Source of the DNA: Polynucleobacter sp. AP-Titi-500A-B4
GTDB lineage: Bacteria; Pseudomonadota; Gammaproteobacteria; Burkholderiales; Burkholderiaceae
Assembly (NCBI RefSeq): GCF_018688095.1
Contig: NZ_CP061311.1
Span: forward strand, 248,001-312,000
Length of the DNA stretch: 64,000 bases
Reading direction: 5' to 3'
Positions 51,452 to 60,229 of the stretch are shown here, in pieces (position 1 is the first letter of the stretch; the number at the start of each line of letters is the position of its first letter). A model generated the notes under the pieces. It worked only from the letters and a program-made list of their open reading frames with translations, was not told the origin of the DNA and ran no database searches. A program made the translations under genes and the position numbers.

Positions 51452-52390
51452 ATGCAACAAAAAATACGAAATGGATTATCGATATATATCGTTACTAGAG
51501 ATCGACACTTGCAGGCGCAAGAAGCTATTCGATCTGTTTTGCATCAAAATTGCCCAGACTATCAAATCATCATTTCTGATAACTCAACAAGCGATGGCTT
51601 GGGGGCTATTGTGATGGAGATTTCTAATGCGGTTAAATACGTAAGGCGATCAGGCAATTTAACTGCGTTAGAGCATTTTAATGCTTGCATTTCAGAGGTG
51701 GATACAAAATATTTTGCCTTGTTTCACGATGATGATGTGATGTTGCCAAATTTTGTGGAGTTGTTCTGGCGCGCGCATTCTCATTTCCCGGATGCCATTG
51801 CGTATGGTGCAAACGCAATAATTCAAGCAGATGGTCTACCTTGCGGTCTTGCGTTTAAAGCTTCTACGCAATATGTAGGCCCAATTGATATGATTGCTTT
51901 AGGTAGTCGATATTTTGCAAGGCACCAAATGGGAATTGCCCCATTACCATCTTATGTTTATCAAAAAAAAGACCATCTGGTATTTGATTTAAATGCCGGA
52001 AAATACGGAGATGTTCAATGGTTGTTGATGCATGCAGAATTAGGAGACATAGTTTGGATTAATGAGCCATCAATGATCTATCGATTACATGATACAAATG
52101 ATAGTAAGACTGAATCTTTGAGCGATCGATTAAAGTTTTTGAGATTTTTGAAGACTCACAAAATCTGCTCAGAATCGATTATTTTGATTCACTATCGTAG
52201 GTTCTTATACAAAAAAATCTTATTAGATAGCAACCTATTTCAAAAAATTGGTAGAAATAAAATTTTGAGAGATTATTTAATTTGCTCTCAATGGAATATT
52301 AATTTCATGGTGAATAATTTTACCGCCTTAATTAAAAAAATGAGTTATAAAATTCAAACACTCTCTGATTTTTACTCGAATAAATTATGA
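51452..52390 (+). CDS. Family 2 glycosyltransferase
   Basis: A 312-residue GT-A fold glycosyltransferase of family GT2. The N-terminal LSIYIVTRDRHLQAQEAIRSV and IIISDNSTSDG are nucleotide-binding segments, and FHDDDVMLPNF has the DXD. The ATG at 51452 is used here; an in-frame TTG at 51446 is nearly equivalent. A basic C-terminal tail may sit on the membrane. Its donor could be the CMP or GDP sugar made by this cluster but this is unknown. It overlaps the GT10 gene by four bases. Confidence 0.85.
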   Translation: MQQKIRNGLSIYIVTRDRHLQAQEAIRSVLHQNCPDYQIIISDNSTSDGLGAIVMEISNAVKYVRRSGNLTALEHFNACISEVDTKYFALFHDDDVMLPNFVELFWRAHSHFPDAIAYGANAIIQADGLPCGLAFKASTQYVGPIDMIALGSRYFARHQMGIAPLPSYVYQKKDHLVFDLNAGKYGDVQWLLMHAELGDIVWINEPSMIYRLHDTNDSKTESLSDRLKFLRFLKTHKICSESIILIHYRRFLYKKILLDSNLFQKIGRNKILRDYLICSQWNINFMVNNFTALIKKMSYKIQTLSDFYSNKL

Positions 52391-53388
52391 TGAGATACGC
52401 TAATATTTTTGCAGCAGGCCACCGGAATAATTCCCAATTTTCTTTTGTTGACTCAGCGCATAAATATGGCTCCACTCATCTGATGAGGCTCTTGCGAGAT
52501 ACCTTTATGAATAAAGGTATTGAGATTAATACCCCTGATATCAATATCGGAAAGCCAATCTCATTTGAGATATATGTTGAAGGTCAAGTCCTTGAGAAAC
52601 ATTCTTGTTCTAAATATTTGCTTTCGCTTGAAAATCCATTCATTAATGTAATGAATGCAGACTTAGAGTATTGCAAGCAATTTAATCAAGTTTTTTCTTG
52701 GAATCCTAAATTAAACGATTTATCAAACCATACCTTGCTGATGGTACCAAATGAATTGCGGATCTTGCCATTTAAGGAATTCGATCAGCGCCCGATATTT
52801 AGCACCTTGATTAATGCTAACAAGCGATTCCCTAAGTCAATTCCTGGTGATTTATATGAAGAGCGATTAGCCACAATCAAATGGTACGAGTCGTATCATC
52901 CAGAGGATTTTCAACTGTATGGGCTGGGATGGGAAAAACCAAGCCCAGCCTTCACCAAGGTAGGAAAATTGCGCAGACGTATTGATAGGCTACGCTCCCA
53001 ACTTTATGGATATAAACCATTCCCAAGTTTTCATGGGTCAGTGGAAGACAAGACAAGCATCTTTTCAGTTTCTAAATTTGCTTTTTGTTATGAGAATACT
53101 AAAAATCTCCAAAACTACATCACTGAAAAGATATTTGATGCAATGATGGCGGGATGTGTCCCAATATATTGGGGCGCAGATAATGTAGGCGAATATATTC
53201 CGAAGGAGTGTTTTATTGATAGAAGACTCTTTAGTGACAATTCAGAGCTTTATGCTTTTCTAAAAGCGATCGATGCTAAAAGATATTTACGATATCAAGA
53301 ATCTATCCAGCGATTCTTGCAAGGCCCTAAGATGGAAATTTTTGATGCTAAGTATTACGTAAATCGGCTAGTGAATACTATTACTTAG
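52387..53388 (+). CDS. GT10-family fucosyltransferase
   Basis: A 333-residue protein with the GT10 signature: KFAFCYENTKNLQNYITEK followed by IFDAMMAGCVPIYWGA, matching the alpha-1,3/4-fucosyltransferase motif FxxEN...Y.TEK. An N-terminal acceptor-binding half (residues ~1-140) precedes it. It is the only intact fucosyltransferase candidate in the window, and GDP-fucose is made by the genes at 39224-42932. Some GT10 members use other GDP-sugars, so the exact donor is likely but not certain to be GDP-fucose. Confidence 0.88.
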   Translation: MMRYANIFAAGHRNNSQFSFVDSAHKYGSTHLMRLLRDTFMNKGIEINTPDINIGKPISFEIYVEGQVLEKHSCSKYLLSLENPFINVMNADLEYCKQFNQVFSWNPKLNDLSNHTLLMVPNELRILPFKEFDQRPIFSTLINANKRFPKSIPGDLYEERLATIKWYESYHPEDFQLYGLGWEKPSPAFTKVGKLRRRIDRLRSQLYGYKPFPSFHGSVEDKTSIFSVSKFAFCYENTKNLQNYITEKIFDAMMAGCVPIYWGADNVGEYIPKECFIDRRLFSDNSELYAFLKAIDAKRYLRYQESIQRFLQGPKMEIFDAKYYVNRLVNTIT

Positions 53389-53399
53389 GATGTTTCACT

Positions 53400-54332
53400 C
53401 TATTTCATATCTTTCAGTAGGACCTTAAGCTCTAAAGTAATTCCGTCAAGAGATGAGTATTTTGGCTCATAGCCCAGTTTTTGGGCATACCTATTGTTAG
53501 AGTAGTAGTGTAATTTGACGCCCGTTGGATTCAGAGTTGATGAGACATTGCTGAATTTGTATTGTAGGCCAAGCTGGTTACACAGGCCCTCTAGAAGGTC
53601 ATGTTTGGATATAGGTGCTTTAGAGTAGCAATCGATAGCCCGATTTTCAGGCGGCGCCTCTAAGATGCTAGTTACTAGTCTACAAAAATCATCAGGATGT
53701 AAAAAGTCTCGAATAATAGGCTCTGGAGAAACTTCTAAGATCGATTTATTCACTAATGATTTAGCAATATTCGCCATCAGAGATTGAGATTCAATACTTT
53801 GAGTATGGCTAAAGTAGTTAAAAATCCGCAGGTCAGTAATTGGATTATCGGTTAGTTTTCGGTGTGCAACTTCTGCTGCCAGCTTAGCATTTTGGTACCA
53901 CTGATTTGATCCTGAATCAGCATTTAACTTTGGGACAGTGGTGTATGCCTCGATTGGCTTATCAAAATTACCACCAAAAATTGATCCGCTACTCATAAAA
54001 ATATAACGGCAGTGCGGATGAATCTTTAAATAATCCAATGCTAATTGATCATATATTTGGGTTAATCCAACAAACGAATCACTTAAATCAGCAATGAGCT
54101 TCGGATTACCTGCCCCAATAAAATTAAGAATCGCGTCAAATTTCATTGAGGTAGAGAATTCAGTAAGACTGTAGGATGCTGGGATGTTTATTGGGCTGGA
54201 GTATCTTAGTTGAGACACCAATTCAGCTGGCCTTCGTGAAAATAGACTTAAGATATATTTTTTATTAACCCTAAGAGAGTTTATTAAATCCCTGGCAATT
54301 TCACTGGTAGCCCCAAGTATTGCAATACGCAT
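53400..54332 (-). CDS. NAD-dependent epimerase/reductase, extended SDR
   Basis: A 310-residue extended SDR with an atypical cofactor loop (GATSEIARDL), SSGSIFG and the YQNAK dyad. It is last in the minus-strand rfbFGH-transketolase set and overlaps the transketolase C-subunit gene by one base, so it is probably cotranslated. In yersiniose synthesis a reductase follows the branching step (YerF); this gene sits in the same logical place and is proposed as an analogue. It could instead make a simple C4 reduction of the 3,6-dideoxy sugar. Confidence 0.72.
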   Translation of the reverse strand: MRIAILGATSEIARDLINSLRVNKKYILSLFSRRPAELVSQLRYSSPINIPASYSLTEFSTSMKFDAILNFIGAGNPKLIADLSDSFVGLTQIYDQLALDYLKIHPHCRYIFMSSGSIFGGNFDKPIEAYTTVPKLNADSGSNQWYQNAKLAAEVAHRKLTDNPITDLRIFNYFSHTQSIESQSLMANIAKSLVNKSILEVSPEPIIRDFLHPDDFCRLVTSILEAPPENRAIDCYSKAPISKHDLLEGLCNQLGLQYKFSNVSSTLNPTGVKLHYYSNNRYAQKLGYEPKYSSLDGITLELKVLLKDMK

Positions 54333-55252
54333 TAGAAGACTGCTTTAAGAAATCGATTAATTTTTTTGCTGATTGCACTCTCATCTAAGCCATGCTCTTT
54401 AAGTAGATACTCATAAGATCCGCAGTGTTTAGAAAAGCAATCTTCAACCCCGATTCTTAAGATATGACTAGGACTGTACTGGCTACTGATTTCTACAATC
54501 GTTGACCCCAGACCGCCGAATATGGAGTGCTCCTCAAAGGTAACGATTTTTTGATGTTGCTTACAAATACCAATAACTTGTTCTGCGTTGATTGGCTTAA
54601 TATAGGGGACACTCCATACTGAGGCATTAGGGTATTGGGCTTTAGCTAAGGCTAATGCGGTTGAACTAAGCGAGCCAGTCGCAATAAAAGCTAAGGTTGA
54701 ATCTAGATTTTTTTTGATTGCAACCAAATCTCCAATTTTCAGAGAAATCGGTAATGGATGCACCGCATTGCGATCAGATTTTCCCATCCGAATGTATATA
54801 GCAGAATTCGATTGATAGGCTGACTCCATGCAGGCCGTTAACTCAAAAGCATCGGCCGGAGAGAAAACAGAAAGATTGGGGATGACTCTTACGCAGGCGA
54901 TATCTTCTGTGGATTGGTGGCTAGTGCCTAGGTGGCTATACACAAAGCCTGCACCATCACCAATAAATATGACGGGCAAATCATCGTGAGCTACGTCTAA
55001 TTTGATTTGCTCTAGGACCCTAATGGGGATGAAGGCGCTCAAGCCATAAACAATAGGCTTAAATCCAGCCTTGGCAAGACCAGCAGCCATCCCAACCATA
55101 TTCTGTTCTGCAATTCCAGCATTGATATATTGGTCTGGGCACTCTTTGCGGAACTCGTCGAACAGGGCATAACCATGATCCCCTGTGAGCAGCAACACTT
55201 GAGGATCATTTTTGGCTAGCTTCACTATCGCATTGGAAAAGGCCGATCTCAT
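54332..55252 (-). CDS. Transketolase C-terminal subunit
   Basis: A 306-residue protein corresponding to the C-terminal half of transketolase (pyrimidine-binding and C-terminal domains). QYINAGIAEQNMVGMAAGLA contains the catalytic Glu that activates TPP, and GAGFVYSHLGTSHQSTEDIA is the family segment for the pyrimidine site. It overlaps the N-subunit gene by four bases (ATGA), so the two halves are likely made in equal amount. It lies in an LPS-sugar operon, which implies a role beyond the pentose phosphate pathway. Confidence 0.9.
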   Translation of the reverse strand: MRSAFSNAIVKLAKNDPQVLLLTGDHGYALFDEFRKECPDQYINAGIAEQNMVGMAAGLAKAGFKPIVYGLSAFIPIRVLEQIKLDVAHDDLPVIFIGDGAGFVYSHLGTSHQSTEDIACVRVIPNLSVFSPADAFELTACMESAYQSNSAIYIRMGKSDRNAVHPLPISLKIGDLVAIKKNLDSTLAFIATGSLSSTALALAKAQYPNASVWSVPYIKPINAEQVIGICKQHQKIVTFEEHSIFGGLGSTIVEISSQYSPSHILRIGVEDCFSKHCGSYEYLLKEHGLDESAISKKINRFLKAVF

Positions 55253-56070
55253 TTGGTATCCTTGCTGAGGGCTGCAATAGCATCTTCAAAGCTAGAGTCA
55301 TTTAAGCGCGTGTAATGCCAGGCATTATTGTTTTCCATAAAAGGCACTCCTTTGCCTTTTATGGTTTTTGCAATGAGCGCCTTAGGTTGATGAGGATTTC
55401 TTTGCATGAGCGTTTGTATGGCGGCATCAAGTGCTGCCTCATCATGACCATCAACAGAGATGGCATCAAACCCAAAGCTCGCAAACTTTTCTTCAATAGA
55501 CCCCAAGTTGAGAATCTCATCGGTGAGCCCCATTGCCTGAAAGCCATTCTCGTCCACAATCACCATGAAATTATTTAACTGATGATGTGCGGCAAATAAG
55601 GCACCCTCCCAAATGGGCCCTTCATTAATTTCTCCATCACCCACAAGGACAAAAACTTTTTGATCGGTCTTTTTTAATTTCGCTGCTAAAGCAAGTCCGA
55701 CGCCCACTGAGAAGCCGTGACCAAGCGAGCCCGAAGTGACCTCTAAACCGGGAATACGAGAATCAGACAAGCCTTTTAGATCACTACCATCAGAAAAATA
55801 TTGAGTAAAAGCATCTTCTGATAGCCAACCTAGTTCACGCATGCAGGCATACTGCGCCATGACGCCATGCCCCTTACTTAGAACAAGGTAATCACGTAAT
55901 GCAGAATTGGGCTTGTTATCTGGATATCGTAAGTGGCTACGATACAAAACTGCTAGGATTTCAATAATGGAGAAGGCGCAAGCAATGTGCACTGCAGCTC
56001 CTGCATACGCCATATCCAGCACGGTTTTGCGCAAATCGGTAGCATGAAAGGATTTACTTAGATTGGTCAT
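55249..56070 (-). CDS. Transketolase N-terminal subunit
   Basis: A 273-residue N-terminal transketolase half. SKGHGVMAQYA, TSGSLGHGFSVGVGLALAAK and the TPP/Mg motif GDGEINEGPIWEG...N are in the expected order. Together with the overlapping C-subunit it gives a full two-subunit enzyme. The gene starts 11 bases after rfbH. Position between the 3-dehydrase and an SDR suggests it transfers a two-carbon unit onto a CDP-keto-dideoxy sugar. Confidence 0.9.
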   Translation of the reverse strand: MTNLSKSFHATDLRKTVLDMAYAGAAVHIACAFSIIEILAVLYRSHLRYPDNKPNSALRDYLVLSKGHGVMAQYACMRELGWLSEDAFTQYFSDGSDLKGLSDSRIPGLEVTSGSLGHGFSVGVGLALAAKLKKTDQKVFVLVGDGEINEGPIWEGALFAAHHQLNNFMVIVDENGFQAMGLTDEILNLGSIEEKFASFGFDAISVDGHDEAALDAAIQTLMQRNPHQPKALIAKTIKGKGVPFMENNNAWHYTRLNDSSFEDAIAALSKDTK

Positions 56071-56081
56071 GGGGTGGTCGG

Positions 56082-57425
56082 TTAGAAGTTTAGACCTAAG
56101 TAGGTTTCAATTTTACTCGCCACAAATTCCAGCATTTCTGGAGTCAGTGCAGGCTGCACGCCAATCCAAAAGGTATTGTTCATGACATTATCAGTGTTGA
56201 TTAATTCTCCGCTAACGCGATACTTGGCATTCACCATATAAGGTTGTCTTGTCAGATTACCGGCAAAAAGCAAGCGTGTGCCAATCTTGTTTTGATCTAA
56301 ATAGGTAGTCAGATCCAGTCGAGAGACTGGGGAGCCTTCTTTTACGGTAATCGGAAAGCCAAACCAAGAAGGGTCTGATCCTTCGGTGATCTCGGGAAGC
56401 TGTAAAAATTCTTCACAAGTACTAAGACGCTCTTTTAAAAATTTGAAGTTGTCTTTGCGAGCCTGAATAAATGCTGGTGCCTTTTCTAATTGCGCTAAAG
56501 CGCAAGCTGCCTGCATATCGGTGATCTTAAGGTTATAGCCTAGGTGGCTATAGGTGTACTTATGGTCGTAACCTTCAGGTAGGTTACCTAATTTCCAGCA
56601 AAATCTTTTACCGCAGGTATTGTCTTTACCCGGAGGGCAATAGCAATCTCGCCCCCAATCGCGAAAACTTTCAGCAATTTGTTTGAGTTCATAGTTGTTA
56701 GTAAATACCGCACCACCTTCCCCCATCGTGATGTGATGTGCTGGATAAAAACTTAAAGTCGCTATATCACCAAATGTGCCTACCATTTGACCTTTATAAG
56801 TTGTACCAAGTGCATCACAACAGTCTTCCACTAGCCAAAGATTATGCTTTTTACAAATAGCTGTGACTACATCTAAATTGAATGGGTTTCCAAGAGAGTG
56901 GGCCAGCATAATTGCCTTAGTTTTCGGGCTAATTGCTGCTTCAATTTTGGATGCATCAATATTGTGGGTGTATTGATCAACATCGACAAATACTGGAACT
57001 GCCCCGAATTGAATAATGGGGTTAACGGTTGTTGGAAAGCCTGCCGCAACACCAATAACCTCATCGCCCTGTTTGATTGCTCTATCGCCCAACTTGGGGG
57101 AGGTCAGAGTGGAGAAGGCAACGAGATTGGCAGAAGAACCAGAGTTCACCGTAATAGCATGCTTCACTCCAATAAATTCCGCTAGTTTTTTCTCGAATAA
57201 GTCATTAAAGCGACCAGTAGTTAGCCAGCCATCCAAAGAGGCGTCAACCATATTCTTGAGCTCTTGCGCGCCAATGAGTTTGCCAGAAGGTGGCACAGCA
57301 GTTTGTCCGGGCTCAAAGACTTTTTCGGAGAACTCTAAGCTAGCGTACTGATCAACTAATTGAGCAATTTGCTTACGTAACTTTTCTTGCTCTAATTTTT
57401 TAGCATCAATGGTTTGTATGTTCAT
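56082..57425 (-). CDS. rfbH: CDP-4-keto-6-deoxyglucose 3-dehydrase (E1)
   Basis: RfbH (DdhC/AscC) removes the 3-OH from CDP-4-keto-6-deoxyglucose using PMP and a [2Fe-2S] cluster. The hallmark is His in place of the PLP Lys: SFYPAHHITMGEGG. Cluster Cys are in CYCPPGKDNTCGKRFC, and the EDCCDALG segment holds the PMP-binding Asp. The length of 447 fits. The matching E3 reductase (RfbI/DdhD) is not in this window and may lie elsewhere. Confidence 0.95.
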   Translation of the reverse strand: MNIQTIDAKKLEQEKLRKQIAQLVDQYASLEFSEKVFEPGQTAVPPSGKLIGAQELKNMVDASLDGWLTTGRFNDLFEKKLAEFIGVKHAITVNSGSSANLVAFSTLTSPKLGDRAIKQGDEVIGVAAGFPTTVNPIIQFGAVPVFVDVDQYTHNIDASKIEAAISPKTKAIMLAHSLGNPFNLDVVTAICKKHNLWLVEDCCDALGTTYKGQMVGTFGDIATLSFYPAHHITMGEGGAVFTNNYELKQIAESFRDWGRDCYCPPGKDNTCGKRFCWKLGNLPEGYDHKYTYSHLGYNLKITDMQAACALAQLEKAPAFIQARKDNFKFLKERLSTCEEFLQLPEITEGSDPSWFGFPITVKEGSPVSRLDLTTYLDQNKIGTRLLFAGNLTRQPYMVNAKYRVSGELINTDNVMNNTFWIGVQPALTPEMLEFVASKIETYLGLNF

Positions 57426-57430
57426 ATAAA

Positions 57431-58519
57431 TTAAGAATTATTCGTGTTGATATATTGATCAATTTGACCGAGTGTGATGGCTTGCATATTTTTTTTAGCT
57501 AGATATGCCTTATGCCATTGGATAATTTTTTCAATAGCAGTTTCGAGATTCCATTTGGGCTCCCATCGTAATTGCTGGCTAGCCTTTGAACAATCGAGTT
57601 TTAATAGGCCGGCCTCATGGGGTTGAGAGCTAGCATCTTGTTGCCATTTTGCATTTGATCCCCATTGCTTACATAAAGAGGTAATGACCTCTTGAACAGA
57701 GCGATTATCCCGATCTTGAGGGCCAAAATTCCAGGCAGAACTGTATTTGTCACCATCTTGATAAAGTGATTGCGCCAAGATTAGATATCCAGATAAAGGC
57801 TCTAAGACGTGCTGCCATGGCCTAGTTGCTAGCGGATTGCGAATCATTAGAGTCGTATTTGCTTCAAATGCCTTGAGTGCATCTGGGATGAGGCGGTCTT
57901 CGGACCAGTCCCCTCCACCAATGACATTGCCCGCTCTTGCAGAAGCGACTCTATTGGGATTGCCGGCTGGATTTGAGAAATACGACTGGCGATAGGCTGA
58001 GGTCACTAGTTCAGCGCAGCCCTTACTGTTACTGTAAGGGTCAAAGCCTCCCATGGGTTCATTCTCTCGATAGCCCCATACCCACTCTTTATTTTCGTAG
58101 CATTTGTCGGTGGTGACAACTACAGTTGCTCTCACGCTATCTGATTTTCTGATTGCTTCTAAAACATGAACAGTCCCCATGACATTGGTCATATAAGTCT
58201 CAACGGGGTTGGAATAGGAGTAGCGCACTAGAGGTTGCGCAGCCATGTGAATGACAATTTCGGGATTGCAGGTAGTTAAAGCATTTTGCAAGCGATCTAA
58301 ATCACAGATATTGGCAATATGGGAGTGATTTAGAGCTGTTTTTAGGGACAGTGCTTCAAATAAGTTTGGAGAAGTATTTGGATCAAGCGCATATCCAGTG
58401 ACTTTTGCGCCCATAGAGCTGAGCCATAGAGCTAACCATCCCCCTTTAAAGCCGGTATGCCCCGTCAGAAACACAGATTTCTCCTTCCAAAACTGAGGAT
58501 CGACACTCGCTAGGTTCAT
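57431..58519 (-). CDS. rfbG: CDP-glucose 4,6-dehydratase
   Basis: RfbG (DdhB) makes CDP-4-keto-6-deoxyglucose. The 362-residue SDR has the FLTGHTGFKGGWLALWL cofactor motif, HMAAQPLVRYSY, VVTTDKCYENKE with the catalytic Thr/Asp, and YSNSKGCAEL (Tyr-x-x-x-Lys). The ATG at 58519 overlaps the rfbF stop by four bases; a start at 58534 is also open. It is the second enzyme of the CDP-3,6-dideoxyhexose branch. Confidence 0.96.
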   Translation of the reverse strand: MNLASVDPQFWKEKSVFLTGHTGFKGGWLALWLSSMGAKVTGYALDPNTSPNLFEALSLKTALNHSHIANICDLDRLQNALTTCNPEIVIHMAAQPLVRYSYSNPVETYMTNVMGTVHVLEAIRKSDSVRATVVVTTDKCYENKEWVWGYRENEPMGGFDPYSNSKGCAELVTSAYRQSYFSNPAGNPNRVASARAGNVIGGGDWSEDRLIPDALKAFEANTTLMIRNPLATRPWQHVLEPLSGYLILAQSLYQDGDKYSSAWNFGPQDRDNRSVQEVITSLCKQWGSNAKWQQDASSQPHEAGLLKLDCSKASQQLRWEPKWNLETAIEKIIQWHKAYLAKKNMQAITLGQIDQYINTNNS

Positions 58520-59283
58520 GACCAAGTTTTCCACGGAGCGCTACCAGAGGCCCAGAGCTCTTCTAACTGATTCTTGTCGCGCAAAGTATCCATGGGCTGC
58601 CAGAAACCCTTATGAAAGAAGGCTTGCAACTCATTATTTTGTGCTAAATTTTCAAGCGGATATTTTTCCCAGACGGTATTGTCGCCGCCAATCAATTCAA
58701 TTACTTTTGGGTTAAGCACAAAAAAACCGCCATTGATCCAGCTACCATCACCCTGAGGCTTTTCCAGGAAGGAGGTAATTTTTGTCCCATCGAGATTTAG
58801 TGATCCAAAGCGGCCAGGAGGTTGAACCGCAGTCATGGTGGCTAATTTACCGTGTTGCTTATGGAATGCAATAGATGAAGAGATATCAATCGAGCTCACT
58901 CCATCGCCGTAGGTCATGCAAAAGTCGCCATCTAAATAGTCTTTAACTCTTTTTAGTCGTCCGCCAGTTTGTGTAGCTTCCCCAGTATCAACTAAAGTAA
59001 TTTTCCATGGTTCAGAATATTGCTGGTGGACTTCTACTGAATTTTTGCTCATATCGATAGTGACATCAGACATGTGTAGAAAATAATTTGCAAAATATTC
59101 TTTAATTAAATATCCCTTATAGCCGCAGCAAACAATGAAGTCATGAATCCCATGATTGGAATACATTTTCATGATGTGCCAAAGTAACGGTTTGCCACCA
59201 ATCTCAATCATGGGTTTTGGGCGCAGGTTGGTCTCTTCAGAAATTCGGGTGCCCAGACCACCTGCCAAAAGAACTGCTTTCAT
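58516..59283 (-). CDS. rfbF: Glucose-1-phosphate cytidylyltransferase
   Basis: RfbF (DdhA) makes CDP-glucose from glucose-1-phosphate and CTP, starting the CDP-dideoxyhexose route. The 255-residue protein begins MKAVLLAGGLGTRISEETNLRPKPMIEIG in two motifs (nucleotide and metal), with TYGDGVSSIDI and LEKPQGDGSWINGGFFV later. It is the first gene of the rfbF-rfbG-rfbH-tktN-tktC-SDR series. A perfect TGTGA-N6-TCACA palindrome lies 12 bases before its start. Confidence 0.97.
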   Translation of the reverse strand: MKAVLLAGGLGTRISEETNLRPKPMIEIGGKPLLWHIMKMYSNHGIHDFIVCCGYKGYLIKEYFANYFLHMSDVTIDMSKNSVEVHQQYSEPWKITLVDTGEATQTGGRLKRVKDYLDGDFCMTYGDGVSSIDISSSIAFHKQHGKLATMTAVQPPGRFGSLNLDGTKITSFLEKPQGDGSWINGGFFVLNPKVIELIGGDNTVWEKYPLENLAQNNELQAFFHKGFWQPMDTLRDKNQLEELWASGSAPWKTWS

Positions 59284-59294
59284 AGAATTTTTCT

Positions 59295-59310
59295 TGTGAT
59301 TTAAATCACA
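59295..59310. promoter_or_regulatory. CRP-type palindrome before rfbF
   Basis: TGTGATTTAAATCACA is a perfect 16-base palindrome matching the CRP half-sites TGTGA-N6-TCACA. It is 12 bases before the rfbF ATG, in the gap after the GT25 gene. This close to the start it could act as a repressor site in the leader. Binding by a CRP/FNR-family protein is inference. Confidence 0.6.
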
Positions 59311-59368
59311 TTGAGTATGGTTGAATTACCAAATGAATTTAATATTTAAATGCCCTATAGGCAAGTAT

Positions 59369-60088
59369 TTATTTGGGGAACCAAGGATAGGGGTTAAAAA
59401 GTCGATCAAACGCCCTGCAAATACTGCGCATCATTTTTTTAGACCCAGAGATTGATTTTCTATCTGGCCTATCAAAAATCGTAGATTCAGAGCCATTTGT
59501 GGAAACTGGGTAGGGCTTTATGGCCACCATTCTGAGACCATGTTTTTTATGGTGCTCTAGGAAGTGATCAAGAGGCTCATAAATTTCATGTGAATCAACC
59601 AGTAATTTTTTGGCAGAATAAGGCTTCAAGAGGTATGCAGTTGCACCCAATGGATCATCCTTGTTTGCAACTATTTGAAAATTATCAGATGCTGTTATGA
59701 CAGTGTGACTTGTTTTGGTAAGACCCTGTAGTCTTGCGACATCCCAGCAGGCTTGATTCTCTAGCAGATAAGAAATGGCTTCTTTAATACTTGGAGCCAG
59801 AACAAAATCATCTTCTAGTATTAAAACAGTCTGATCTTTTTCAATACAATTTAACCAAGCTTCTCTATGGGATAAAAAGCATCCAATTTCAGAGAGCGTG
59901 AGCGGAAATCCTAGTAATCTTGAAACTTTCTTTTCGTTGTACTCTGGTGGAGTATTTTGAAGTTTTAGTCCGTCAATCGCATCCAATATCTCCCAATCAG
60001 CACCCTGATCTAACAATTCCCTCTCTGCATTCTTTCGGCGATTTTGCGCTCTCTTTAGCGAGATGACGATAGTAGGTACTGGAAACAT
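59369..60088 (-). CDS. Family 25 glycosyltransferase
   Basis: A 239-residue GT25 protein, a family including LgtB-like LPS galactosyltransferases. The N-terminal VISLKRAQNRRKNAERELLDQG (split) and the GCFLSHREAW motif are typical, and LILEDDFVL has the metal-binding acids. The acceptor and donor are unknown. It is on the same strand as rfbF, 85 bases upstream of it, and may share its transcript. Confidence 0.87.
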   Translation of the reverse strand: MFPVPTIVISLKRAQNRRKNAERELLDQGADWEILDAIDGLKLQNTPPEYNEKKVSRLLGFPLTLSEIGCFLSHREAWLNCIEKDQTVLILEDDFVLAPSIKEAISYLLENQACWDVARLQGLTKTSHTVITASDNFQIVANKDDPLGATAYLLKPYSAKKLLVDSHEIYEPLDHFLEHHKKHGLRMVAIKPYPVSTNGSESTIFDRPDRKSISGSKKMMRSICRAFDRLFNPYPWFPK

Positions 60089-60229
60089 GTATTTCGGCGG
60101 AATAAAATGATGAGATTTATAATTGTATCAATCAGCTAATACTACTGACGGCTATTATAGTGGCTCTCGCTTTTGATAAATAAGATCTTTTTCGACCCAG
60201 CGGCATTCATATAGAAAATCAGCAAACTC

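Noticed and set aside
55249..56070. Housekeeping transketolase
   Set aside because: The halves lie inside an LPS-sugar operon with overlaps to rfbH-side genes; a housekeeping role is not excluded but is less likely.
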